Assembly (NCBI GenBank): GCA_020059785.1
Contig: JAGVBL010000365.1
Span: 1 to 8,277 of the forward strand
DNA: 8,277 bases
Direction of reading: 5' to 3'
From: Ignavibacteriales bacterium
GTDB taxonomy: Bacteria > Bacteroidota > Ignavibacteria > Ignavibacteriales > Melioribacteraceae
Position numbers and translations under genes: made by a program. This document shows, one piece after another, positions 1 to 5,583 of the stretch (position 1 is its first letter; every line of letters begins with the position of its first letter). Under the pieces are notes generated by a model. The model saw only the letters and a program-made list of their open reading frames with translations. It did not search any database and was not told the DNA's origin.

Positions 1-632
1 ACAGAATCGGCGGCACAAGAATCTGGTGTTGTGCTTGTTGTTGTTGAACCTTCTATTAATACATTAGTGTGAATGGCAAAAGTGGGAGTACCTGGATTTC
101 CGCCGGATGGTGAATATGGATTGATTCTAAGAGAGAATGTTTGACCATTCAAAACAGTTACATTTAAAGACTGTGTAAATGTCTGCACGATAGTATTTTT
201 ATATATTATTACTGAACCGATTGCATTACTGGATTGCCAGCCATCAGTTGAATAGTAGACACGGGCATTCAAAATATTAAAATCGGTTGCAAGCGGAAAA
301 TCCCCGTAATTAAATGATACATTCGTTACAGTAAAATCATTTCCTGAGGTTGGACTAACATCGAACTGAATAAAACGTGTAGGTTCAACAGAGCCAGCTG
401 GCCAGCCTGAAGTACCAACCCAGAGTCTTTGGCCATTATTATATGCAAAAACAATCATTGACGGAGCCGGTCCAGATCCTAATATCTCCGGATTTGCCTG
501 AATGTTTCCGGTTGTGTTGCCTGGATTAGCATCAACGGTCAACGGCCAAATAACCGATGCGGATTGTGCTGATATAAAACTGACCGAGTAAAAAAACAGA
601 TTAATTAAAAAGAGTTTATAAATTTTTTTCAT
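1..632 (-). CDS. Secreted protein, N-terminal part (runs off the left edge)
   Basis: The reading frame is open from an ATG at 632-630 to the window edge, giving 210 residues with no stop, so the C-terminus is missing. Residues 1-22 look like a Sec signal peptide: MKK start, hydrophobic stretch 7-21, and a likely cut after FISA before Q23. The mature part is rich in Ser, Thr, Asn, Gly and aromatic residues in alternating patterns, suggesting an all-beta extracellular domain. Features include GTSGWPAG at 73-80, a DGWQSSNAIGS stretch at 130-140 and a Thr/Ser-rich linker near 197-203 that probably separates domains. A good Shine-Dalgarno site (AGAGGG) lies 4-5 bases before the ATG, supporting this start. 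The style resembles surface or secreted proteins of Bacteroidota/Ignavibacteria carrying a C-terminal type IX sorting domain; the missing end would have to show this. I cannot name an enzymatic activity. The gene is separated from the next minus-strand gene by a terminator, so it is probably its own transcript. Confidence 0.85.
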   Translation of the reverse strand, partial: MKKIYKLFLINLFFYSVSFISAQSASVIWPLTVDANPGNTTGNIQANPEILGSGPAPSMIVFAYNNGQRLWVGTSGWPAGSVEPTRFIQFDVSPTSGNDFTVTNVSFNYGDFPLATDFNILNARVYYSTDGWQSSNAIGSVIIYKNTIVQTFTQSLNVTVLNGQTFSLRINPYSPSGGNPGTPTFAIHTNVLIEGSTTTSTTPDSCAADS

Positions 633-669
633 TTAACCCTCTTTTGAAAAAAGAAACACTTGTAAATAA

Positions 670-755
670 TTAGTAATTAGTACATAATCTGATTCCACAA
701 AAGAATTTTCTATCAACAGAGTTCCAGTAAATTCAGATTATGCTTAGTAACTAAG
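670..755. repeat. Imperfect inverted repeat upstream of the secreted-protein gene
   Basis: CATAATCTGA at 683-692 is exactly matched as a reverse complement by TCAGATTATG at 733-742. The similarity extends outward imperfectly (TTAGTAATTAGTA at 670-682 against CTTAGTAACTAAG at 743-755), giving arms of about 23 bases around a 40-base centre. It lies 38-123 bases upstream of the start at 632, so it could be an operator pair, a cruciform or RNA hairpin, or the trace of a small mobile element. There is no T-run next to it, so it is not a typical terminator. Confidence 0.55.
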
Positions 756-879
756 AATAAATGAGTAAAAGAAGTCAGAGTTAATTACGCGGTAAGCAAA
801 ATAATACTTTTTATCCTAATATCAAATAAAAATCATTAAGTTCTGCATAAAAAACCTTATAGAAAGAGTAAGGGCATTG

Positions 880-911
880 AAAAATAACCACCGGATTTCT
901 CCGGCGGTTTT
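880..911 (-). terminator. Rho-independent terminator of the regulator/unknown-gene unit
   Basis: Read on the minus strand, ACCGCCGGA (908-900), a GAAA loop (899-896) and TCCGGTGGT (895-887) form a 9-bp GC-rich stem with one G-U pair. TATTTTT (886-880) follows as a U-tract. It sits 18 bases after the stop of the minus-strand gene ending at 927, the expected place. On the plus strand the same stem is followed by TTTT then GATTT, so it may also work, less well, in the other direction. Confidence 0.85.
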
Positions 912-926
912 GATTTACATGTTTAC

Positions 927-1418
927 TTAAGCTGCAGCGACTTTATTATAGCATTCAATAAATGCTGCTTTGTCTTCTCGGGTATTGTACTCGGTGAAAA
1001 AGTCCTCGAGTTCCTGACGAAGATAATTCAGCTTTGGTCCGTCAAGTTTTTCGATTTCTGTTTTGCTGGTGGTTCCGAAGATCTTCTGAATGATCATTGT
1101 CTTTAACTTCTTTTCTTCTGCGGAACGAGGAGAGCCAAGATTATTCAATTCAAATACTGCCTCGATCTTTTCAGTCTCGATTTTTTTCTGCAGCTGACGT
1201 TCATAATATTCTTTATCGGTCGGAATTAAATTACCTGTTGTTTCCTCTGCAACTTCTCCTATAGGTAAGCCCTGGATAAAATTAATAATTGGTTTGAAAT
1301 GTTTGAATGTGGGGAAAGTGAAGATTTTTCCGTTTATAGAATCCGAGTGATCTTTAAGTACATAGGCATAAATCTCTTTGTTCGGTTTGCCGTCCTTGTA
1401 AATATCATCCGAAGACAT
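927..1418 (-). CDS. Hypothetical protein, 163 residues, family not recognised
   Basis: I do not recognise this protein. It has no signal peptide or membrane segment and is charged, so it is probably cytoplasmic. The N-terminal third (1-58) is mixed, with FTFPTFKHFKPI at 33-44. The rest looks helical: a Lys/Glu-rich stretch at 68-92 that could be coiled coil, then 100-116, 119-143 and 147-162, ending in three alanines. The start is uncertain. The ATG at 1418 has no clear Shine-Dalgarno site. The frame stays open upstream for 15 codons (protein-like: ILGEFSNETDLHVW) to a TAA at 1466-1464, but that stretch has no ATG, GTG or TTG. The gene may therefore have lost its original 5' end, or use an unusual start. 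It follows the two-HTH regulator by 48 bases on the same strand and ends at the terminator at 880-911, so the two are probably co-transcribed. Local GC in parts of the 3' half (about 42-47% in sampled 60-base rows) seems higher than the neighbours. Confidence 0.7.
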   Translation of the reverse strand: MSSDDIYKDGKPNKEIYAYVLKDHSDSINGKIFTFPTFKHFKPIINFIQGLPIGEVAEETTGNLIPTDKEYYERQLQKKIETEKIEAVFELNNLGSPRSAEEKKLKTMIIQKIFGTTSKTEIEKLDGPKLNYLRQELEDFFTEYNTREDKAAFIECYNKVAAA

Positions 1419-1442
1419 CCAAACATGGAGGTCAGTCTCGTT

Positions 1443-1454
1443 GGAGAATTCTCC
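1443..1454. promoter_or_regulatory. 12-bp perfect palindrome GGAGAATTCTCC between the two minus-strand genes
   Basis: GGAGAATTCTCC is its own reverse complement and lies in the 48-base spacer between the regulator stop and the next start. On the minus strand it contains the only Shine-Dalgarno-like AGGAG in the spacer, but that is 24 bases or more from any ATG and would be hidden if the palindrome folded. Possible roles are a regulator operator or a translation-affecting hairpin. Function is inferred only from position and symmetry. Confidence 0.4.
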
Positions 1455-1466
1455 TAAGATCTTTTA

Positions 1467-2015
1467 TTAGTGCCCGCTATCAACCTTCTGAATTACAGAA
1501 TTTATTTGATTAATGCTTTGCTGAAGTTTTCTTAGTTCACTTTCCAGTTTATAAATTTTGTAGGATTCCAGTGCTTCTTTACCGCCTAATAACCAGTTTA
1601 CATCACAACCCAATCTCAATAGCCGTGTAAGCATTTTAGATCCGGGTTCTCTTTTGCCACTTATGTATTGCTGAAGCTGCTGTGGAGAAATTTTCATTGC
1701 TTCTGCTAACTTTTTAAGTGTTCCATATTTTCTTTTAGCAAACAATCTCATCCTTTCGCCAATTCCTAAATGCATACTCTCTTCGCTTGTAAATAAATCG
1801 AGCGCGTCGTTGTATTCACCATCAAAAAGGTTTAACTCAAACTGATAATCATCAATAATCTCTTTTATTTTTTTGTAGAGGTCGTCATCAAATTGAGGTG
1901 ATTCGTTTATTAAATATGAAAGTGTTTGGACTTTTATACCAAGTTTCTCGGCAATCATACTAAGTTTAATACCGAGTGTGTGAATTAAGTATCTAATCTC
2001 TTCTTGTTTGGTCAT
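1467..2015 (-). CDS. XRE-like transcriptional regulator with two helix-turn-helix segments
   Basis: This 182-residue soluble protein has two HTH-like regions. The first, at about 6-37, has the pattern LSMIAEKLGIKVQTLSYLIN and is followed by a helical stretch to 58. An acidic linker (60-82) leads to the second, at about 86-143. That is a clearer XRE/Cro fold: LKKLAEAMKISPQQLQQYISGKREPG, then MLTRLLRLGCDVNWLLGG, the ending seen in phage-type repressors of Bacteroidota. Residues 150-178 (LESELRKLQQSINQINSVIQ) form a probable short coiled coil, suggesting a dimer. No peptidase or ligand domain is present. The ATG at 2015 has AAGGGA about 9-12 bases upstream. The gene is divergent from the MATE transporter and upstream of an unknown gene on the same strand, so autoregulation and control of one or both neighbours is plausible. 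It could be a phage-derived repressor or an antitoxin-like regulator; the class of DNA-binding protein is clear, its targets are not. Confidence 0.88.
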   Translation of the reverse strand: MTKQEEIRYLIHTLGIKLSMIAEKLGIKVQTLSYLINESPQFDDDLYKKIKEIIDDYQFELNLFDGEYNDALDLFTSEESMHLGIGERMRLFAKRKYGTLKKLAEAMKISPQQLQQYISGKREPGSKMLTRLLRLGCDVNWLLGGKEALESYKIYKLESELRKLQQSINQINSVIQKVDSGH

Positions 2016-2061
2016 TGGGTTATTCCCTTTTAATCAGATACACAATGCAAAATAGCAATTT

Positions 2062-2090
2062 TTATCAAAATAATTAACATTACATATATT
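2062..2090 (+). promoter_or_regulatory. Candidate promoter for the MATE transporter
   Basis: TTATCA (2062-2067, 4/6 to the sigma-70 -35 consensus) is separated by exactly 17 bases from TATATT (2085-2090, 5/6 to the -10). Transcription would start near 2097, leaving a leader of about 65 bases before the ATG at 2163. The DNA is very AT-rich, so chance matches are common. Confidence 0.4.
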
Positions 2091-2117
2091 TTAACCCGTC
2101 ACCTAAAATTCTATCAA
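2088..2117 (-). promoter_or_regulatory. Candidate promoter for the two-HTH regulator, overlapping the divergent one
   Basis: On the minus strand TTGATA (2117-2112, 5/6) and TAAAAT (2093-2088, 5/6) are 18 bases apart. The -10 overlaps the -10 of the plus-strand candidate at 2085-2090, so the two would compete or be co-regulated. The leader to the regulator ATG at 2015 would be about 65 bases. Confidence 0.4.
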
Positions 2118-2162
2118 AAAAATAATTTTTCTTTCCAGTATAGATGTAATATTTTAATAACG

Positions 2163-3515
2163 ATGAAATTATTCTCCTTGACATCCGAGCACAGGTATAT
2201 TCTTAAGATTGCTCTGCCGGCAATAGCCGGATTATCTACACAAATGGTAGTTTCTCTAGTAGATACAGCAATGGTTGGGCGTTTACCAGATGCTGAGTAT
2301 AATCTTGCAGCTATGGGAATAGGAGTTTTTGCTACCTGGGCGGTTGTAAGTCTCTTTTCAAGTTTAGCTACCGGCACACATGTGTTAATAGCCCGTAGTT
2401 TCGGTGAAAAAAATGATGAAGGTTGCGGTGAAATTCTTAATACTGCAATTATTCTTTCCTTTCTAATTGGAATTGTTGTTGCTTGTCTTGTTGTATTTTT
2501 TTCTGGCGATATAGCCGGATTTTTTGCAGCTGATAAAAAGGTTGGTGTTTTAGCCGGTGATTATCTCCATTATCGATTTATGGGAATCCCATTTTTTCTC
2601 ATTACAGTATCATACAGGGGATTTTTCTTCGGTATAGGTAAGACAAAAATATTTATGTATTCCGGTGTTCTTGCAAATCTCCTAAACATCATATTCAATT
2701 ATTTATTTATTTATGGCGGTTTTGGTTTTAAAGGGATGGGTTTAGCCGGTGCCGGATTAGGTTCAACAGTTGCAACTATTTGTGATGCATTATTTTATTT
2801 CAGCGTTTCTTTTCTTCCTCTCTACAAAAACAGATTCAATTATTTCAAACGGTTCAGGTTCATTAAGGAAATTGCTCTGAGAATTATTAAAATTTCATTA
2901 CCGGTATCTTTACAAAACATTTTTATTCTGATCGGATTTTTAAGTTTTATTGCCATTACAGGACTTATCGGAATTCTTGAGCAAGCAGCAAGTAACGTTA
3001 TTTTTTCTGCATTACTGATATCGTTACTGCCATGTTTTGGTTTTGGTATTGCGGTTCAGACACTTGTTGGTAATACGATTGGAAGAGGAGATGTAAAACT
3101 TGCAAAGCATTATGGATTTGAAACAAGTAAAATCGCTTCGATTTATACTGTGATTGTAGGAATAATCTTTTTTACATTTCCTAGAGGGGTCCTATTTCTT
3201 ACTACAAATGAACAGCAGGTTATTGAAACTGCCGTTCCTGCACTAAGAATAGCAGCTTTAGGACAGATTTTTTATTCGGTTGGTGTAGTGCTTGCAAACG
3301 GTTTGCAAGCGGTCGGTAAAACTTTATATGTAATGTTAGCAGAAGTAGTTGCCAACTGGTTTGTTTTTGTTCCAATAGCATATCTGTTAGGTGTGGTCTT
3401 TCAGTTGGGATTAATTGGAGCGTGGTCTGCTCTACCATTTTATGTAATTCTATATGCAATTGTAATTTTTGTTAAATTCAAATTCGGTAAGTGGGAGAAC
3501 TATAAAAAGGTATAG
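2163..3515 (+). CDS. MATE-family efflux transporter (NorM/DinF type)
   Basis: This is a 450-residue inner-membrane protein with about 12 hydrophobic segments in two related halves, the normal size and layout for the MATE family (multidrug and toxic compound extrusion; Na+- or H+-driven export of cationic compounds). Family-like motifs appear at matching places in each half: LVDTAMVGRL (32-41) with GTHVLIARSFGEKN (71-84) in the first, and GIAVQTLVGNTIGRGD (295-310) in the second. The charged loop around 221-236 (YKNRFNYFKRFRF) is the expected cytoplasmic link between halves. The start at 2163 fits the N-terminal helix seen in the family, although no strong Shine-Dalgarno site precedes it, which is common in this lineage. 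It is divergent from the two-HTH regulator, which might control it. Substrate and coupling ion cannot be told from the sequence. No terminator is visible after the stop; a new promoter begins 20 bases on. Confidence 0.95.
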   Translation: MKLFSLTSEHRYILKIALPAIAGLSTQMVVSLVDTAMVGRLPDAEYNLAAMGIGVFATWAVVSLFSSLATGTHVLIARSFGEKNDEGCGEILNTAIILSFLIGIVVACLVVFFSGDIAGFFAADKKVGVLAGDYLHYRFMGIPFFLITVSYRGFFFGIGKTKIFMYSGVLANLLNIIFNYLFIYGGFGFKGMGLAGAGLGSTVATICDALFYFSVSFLPLYKNRFNYFKRFRFIKEIALRIIKISLPVSLQNIFILIGFLSFIAITGLIGILEQAASNVIFSALLISLLPCFGFGIAVQTLVGNTIGRGDVKLAKHYGFETSKIASIYTVIVGIIFFTFPRGVLFLTTNEQQVIETAVPALRIAALGQIFYSVGVVLANGLQAVGKTLYVMLAEVVANWFVFVPIAYLLGVVFQLGLIGAWSALPFYVILYAIVIFVKFKFGKWENYKKV

Positions 3516-3534
3516 ATTATTGTGATAAAAAAAC

Positions 3535-3563
3535 TTGACAAAGTTATCGTTTAAGAATATATT
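3535..3563 (+). promoter_or_regulatory. Near-consensus sigma-70-type promoter before the small secreted protein
   Basis: A perfect -35 TTGACA (3535-3540), a 17-base spacer and TATATT (3558-3563, 5/6 to the -10) lie directly after the MATE stop at 3515. The predicted transcription start near 3570 is only 5-11 bases before the ATGs at 3575 and 3581. This gives the downstream gene(s) their own transcription and argues against a TTG start at 3563, which lies in the -10 and would not be transcribed. Confidence 0.7.
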
Positions 3564-3574
3564 TGAGCAGAAAA

Positions 3575-3970
3575 ATGAACATGAAATCGAAATTCCTCAT
3601 ATTGTTTCTGATTACGATGACGGTAATTTATGCCGGTGTTGAATTAATCAGTTTTACCGCAAAAAGCCAGAATGGAAATGTTATATTAAACTGGCAGACT
3701 GCAACAGAAACCAACCTGAAAAATTTCGTTGTTGAAAGAAAATCTGTAGATGGTAATTTCTTCGAAATAGCAGTTGTTGAACCAAGGAGCGATAAGAATT
3801 ACCAGTATATTGACCAATCCGCTTTCAAAACTCTGGATGCTGTTTATTCATATCGATTAAAAATTGTAGATAATGACGGTTCGGTTTCTTATTCGGGAGT
3901 ACAATCGGTTTATCATAACGTTTCCAGCGTTAAGAGAACCTGGGGAAGTATTAAAGCACTTTTCCGTTAA
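3575..3970 (+). CDS. Small secreted or membrane-anchored FnIII-like protein
   Basis: The protein is about 131 residues from the ATG at 3575 (an ATG at 3581 is also possible; a longer TTG start at 3563 lies inside the promoter -10 and is disfavoured). The first 22 or so residues form a signal peptide or N-terminal anchor (FLILFLITMTVIYAG). The body, ISFTAKSQNGNVILNW, TATETNLKNFVVERK, YSYRLKIVDNDGSVSYSG, has the pattern of the fibronectin-III-like domain that in Bacteroidota and Ignavibacteria surface proteins usually comes just before a type IX sorting domain. Here the domain stands alone, and instead of a sorting domain there is a short basic tail ending TWGSIKALFR. Its role is unknown; an envelope or periplasmic adhesion or structural part is a guess. 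Maf follows after 54 bases, so co-transcription with maf is likely. Confidence 0.8.
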   Translation: MNMKSKFLILFLITMTVIYAGVELISFTAKSQNGNVILNWQTATETNLKNFVVERKSVDGNFFEIAVVEPRSDKNYQYIDQSAFKTLDAVYSYRLKIVDNDGSVSYSGVQSVYHNVSSVKRTWGSIKALFR

Positions 3971-4024
3971 TGCAATTTTTACCTTCCAGATTTTTTCGTT
4001 CAAACTTATTTAACTATTTAGAAA

Positions 4025-4603
4025 ATGATTAAAAGCATTTTACCGATTTACCTTGCATCAAAATCACCCCGGCGCAGAAAATTACTTAAGCAATTGGGAA
4101 TTTCATTCAAGTCTTTTACTATTGAATTAAATGAAGAAATTTTAGATGGCGAACATCCTATTCAAACAGTAAGAAGACTTGCAGAACACAAATCATTTCT
4201 TGCAGTAAAGAAAATTAAAAAGGGAATCGTTATAACTGCCGATACTATTGTTGTCCTGAATAACGAAATTATTGGTAAGCCAAAAAACAGAAAAGATGCA
4301 TTTCAAATTTTATCCAAACTGAGCGGAAAAACACACCAGGTTTATACAGGATTTGTAATTGTGAATACAGTTAGAGGAACGAAAATATCAGGTTACGAGA
4401 GAACCCTTGTTACTTTTAAGAGATTATCTAAGAAAGAAATTGACGATTACATAAATACCGGAAGTCCAATGGATAAAGCCGGTGCTTATGGAATTCAGGA
4501 TGATTTTGGTGCAGTATTCGTAAAAAAAATTAATGGCTGCTACTATAATGTTGTTGGTTTACCTCTTGCTAAACTTTACAATTCATTAATGGAAATTCTG
4601 TAA
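4025..4603 (+). CDS. maf: Maf-family nucleotide pyrophosphatase (dTTP/UTP type, YhdE-like)
   Basis: This 192-residue cytoplasmic enzyme is expected to hydrolyse nucleoside triphosphates to monophosphate and pyrophosphate. The family acts on dTTP, UTP and modified pyrimidine nucleotides as house-cleaning, and was first linked to septum inhibition. Signature elements: LASKSPRR at 10-17 (phosphate-binding start), acidic residues at 37-38, ITADTIV at 70-76 with the likely catalytic Asp73, GKP at 84-86 with Lys85, and DKAGAYGIQ at 150-158. The last motif matches the YhdE/B. subtilis Maf subgroup (dTTP/UTP) rather than the YceF subgroup (7-methyl-GTP). The usual length is about 190, so it is complete. 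The ATG at 4025 starts right before the conserved strand; no clear Shine-Dalgarno site. The next gene starts one base after the stop, so translation is probably coupled. Confidence 0.95.
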   Translation: MIKSILPIYLASKSPRRRKLLKQLGISFKSFTIELNEEILDGEHPIQTVRRLAEHKSFLAVKKIKKGIVITADTIVVLNNEIIGKPKNRKDAFQILSKLSGKTHQVYTGFVIVNTVRGTKISGYERTLVTFKRLSKKEIDDYINTGSPMDKAGAYGIQDDFGAVFVKKINGCYYNVVGLPLAKLYNSLMEIL

Positions 4604-4604
4604 G

Positions 4605-5555
4605 TTGATTGAAAAACTTAGGAAAAATCTTGTTGTTTCACTCCTTATAACCGCACTTGTTTTTTTTGCAATTGCAGTTTATGCCGATTTTAATTCAGTA
4701 ATTGACTCGTTCAAAAAATTCAATTGGATGTTACTCCCTTTATTGCTGCTGTTATCTTCAGCAAATTATACAGTACGATTTTTTAAGTGGGAATATTATT
4801 TGAGATTACTGGGAATTAAAATTTCATTGAATCAATCGATTAAGATTTTTTTCTCGGGTTTATCAATGAGTGCTTCACCGGGAAAGATGGGAGAAGTTCT
4901 TAAGTCATTTTTGTTAAAAGAGATTCATAATGAACCGATCTCAAAAACAGCTTCCATAATTTTTGCAGAACGTTTAACAGATTTTCTCTCTTTAACTTTT
5001 TTAACAATAATCGGAATTCATTTTTTTAATTATTCTGCAATCTGGGTCTATTTTGTATTGGCATTTTTTATAATGATAATAATAGTTATTGGTAATAGAC
5101 GTTATGCTGGATTTGTAATCGGCATTACTAATAAATTTTCATTTATAAAGTTACATACTACAAAAGTAATTAACCTTTACGAGAGTGCTTATATATTATT
5201 ACAACCCTTACCGCTCATTAAAATGATTTTGATTAGTATAGTATCTTGGTCGTTTGAGTGTTTTGCATTTTACCTGATTCTAATTAATTTTGATTTAAGC
5301 GTAACTATTCTATTTCCGACTTTTGTTTACTCGTTATCAACAATAGCCGGTGCGGTTTCAATGCTACCTGGCGGATTGGGAATAACAGAAGGATCATTAA
5401 GCTTAATATTGATTGGCAGCGGAATTTCAAAAGAAATTGCTGTTGCATCAACCTTAATTATCAGAGTAGTAACTTTATGGTTTGCTGTATTATTAGGAAC
5501 AACGGTTTTGATTATTTTTAAAAGACAATTTAAAAATGCTTCATTAAATAAATAG
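4605..5555 (+). CDS. LPG-synthase-TM / AglD-like (UPF0104) membrane protein, possible lipid flippase
   Basis: This 316-residue protein has about 8 hydrophobic segments. It carries the motifs of the integral membrane domain shared by lysylphosphatidylglycerol synthase N-termini and AglD-type proteins: SPGKMGEVLKSFLL (91-104), ERLTDFLSL (122-130), MLPGGLGITEGSL (253-265) and the Arg/Thr/Trp pattern RVVTLWF (287-293). Known members are linked to moving or modifying lipids in the inner membrane. The C-terminal aminoacyl-transferase domain of MprF is absent, so this is a stand-alone membrane domain, and substrate is unknown. The start is TTG at 4605, one base after the maf stop; no in-frame ATG occurs until codon 42, which would remove the first membrane helix, so TTG is preferred. 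Translational coupling to maf is likely. Isocitrate dehydrogenase follows after 28 bases. Confidence 0.88.
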   Translation: MIEKLRKNLVVSLLITALVFFAIAVYADFNSVIDSFKKFNWMLLPLLLLLSSANYTVRFFKWEYYLRLLGIKISLNQSIKIFFSGLSMSASPGKMGEVLKSFLLKEIHNEPISKTASIIFAERLTDFLSLTFLTIIGIHFFNYSAIWVYFVLAFFIMIIIVIGNRRYAGFVIGITNKFSFIKLHTTKVINLYESAYILLQPLPLIKMILISIVSWSFECFAFYLILINFDLSVTILFPTFVYSLSTIAGAVSMLPGGLGITEGSLSLILIGSGISKEIAVASTLIIRVVTLWFAVLLGTTVLIIFKRQFKNASLNK

Positions 5556-5583
5556 ATTTTATTAACATAATCGGATAAATAAA

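Noticed and set aside
633..926. A hidden small gene or tRNA in the 294-base gap
   Set aside because: I see no cloverleaf, no frame with a ribosome site, and frequent stops; only the inverted repeat and terminator are supportable.
2114..2377. Minus-strand 87-codon frame at the start of the MATE gene
   Set aside because: Antisense to conserved MATE motifs; no ribosome site or recognisable protein.
3220..3459. Minus-strand 79-codon frame inside the MATE gene
   Set aside because: Antisense to membrane segments of a clear MATE transporter; no independent support.
3563..3574. Longer TTG start (adding MSRK) for the small secreted protein
   Set aside because: The TTG begins in the -10 element of a near-consensus promoter, so it would lie upstream of the transcript start; the ATGs at 3575/3581 give a better signal peptide.
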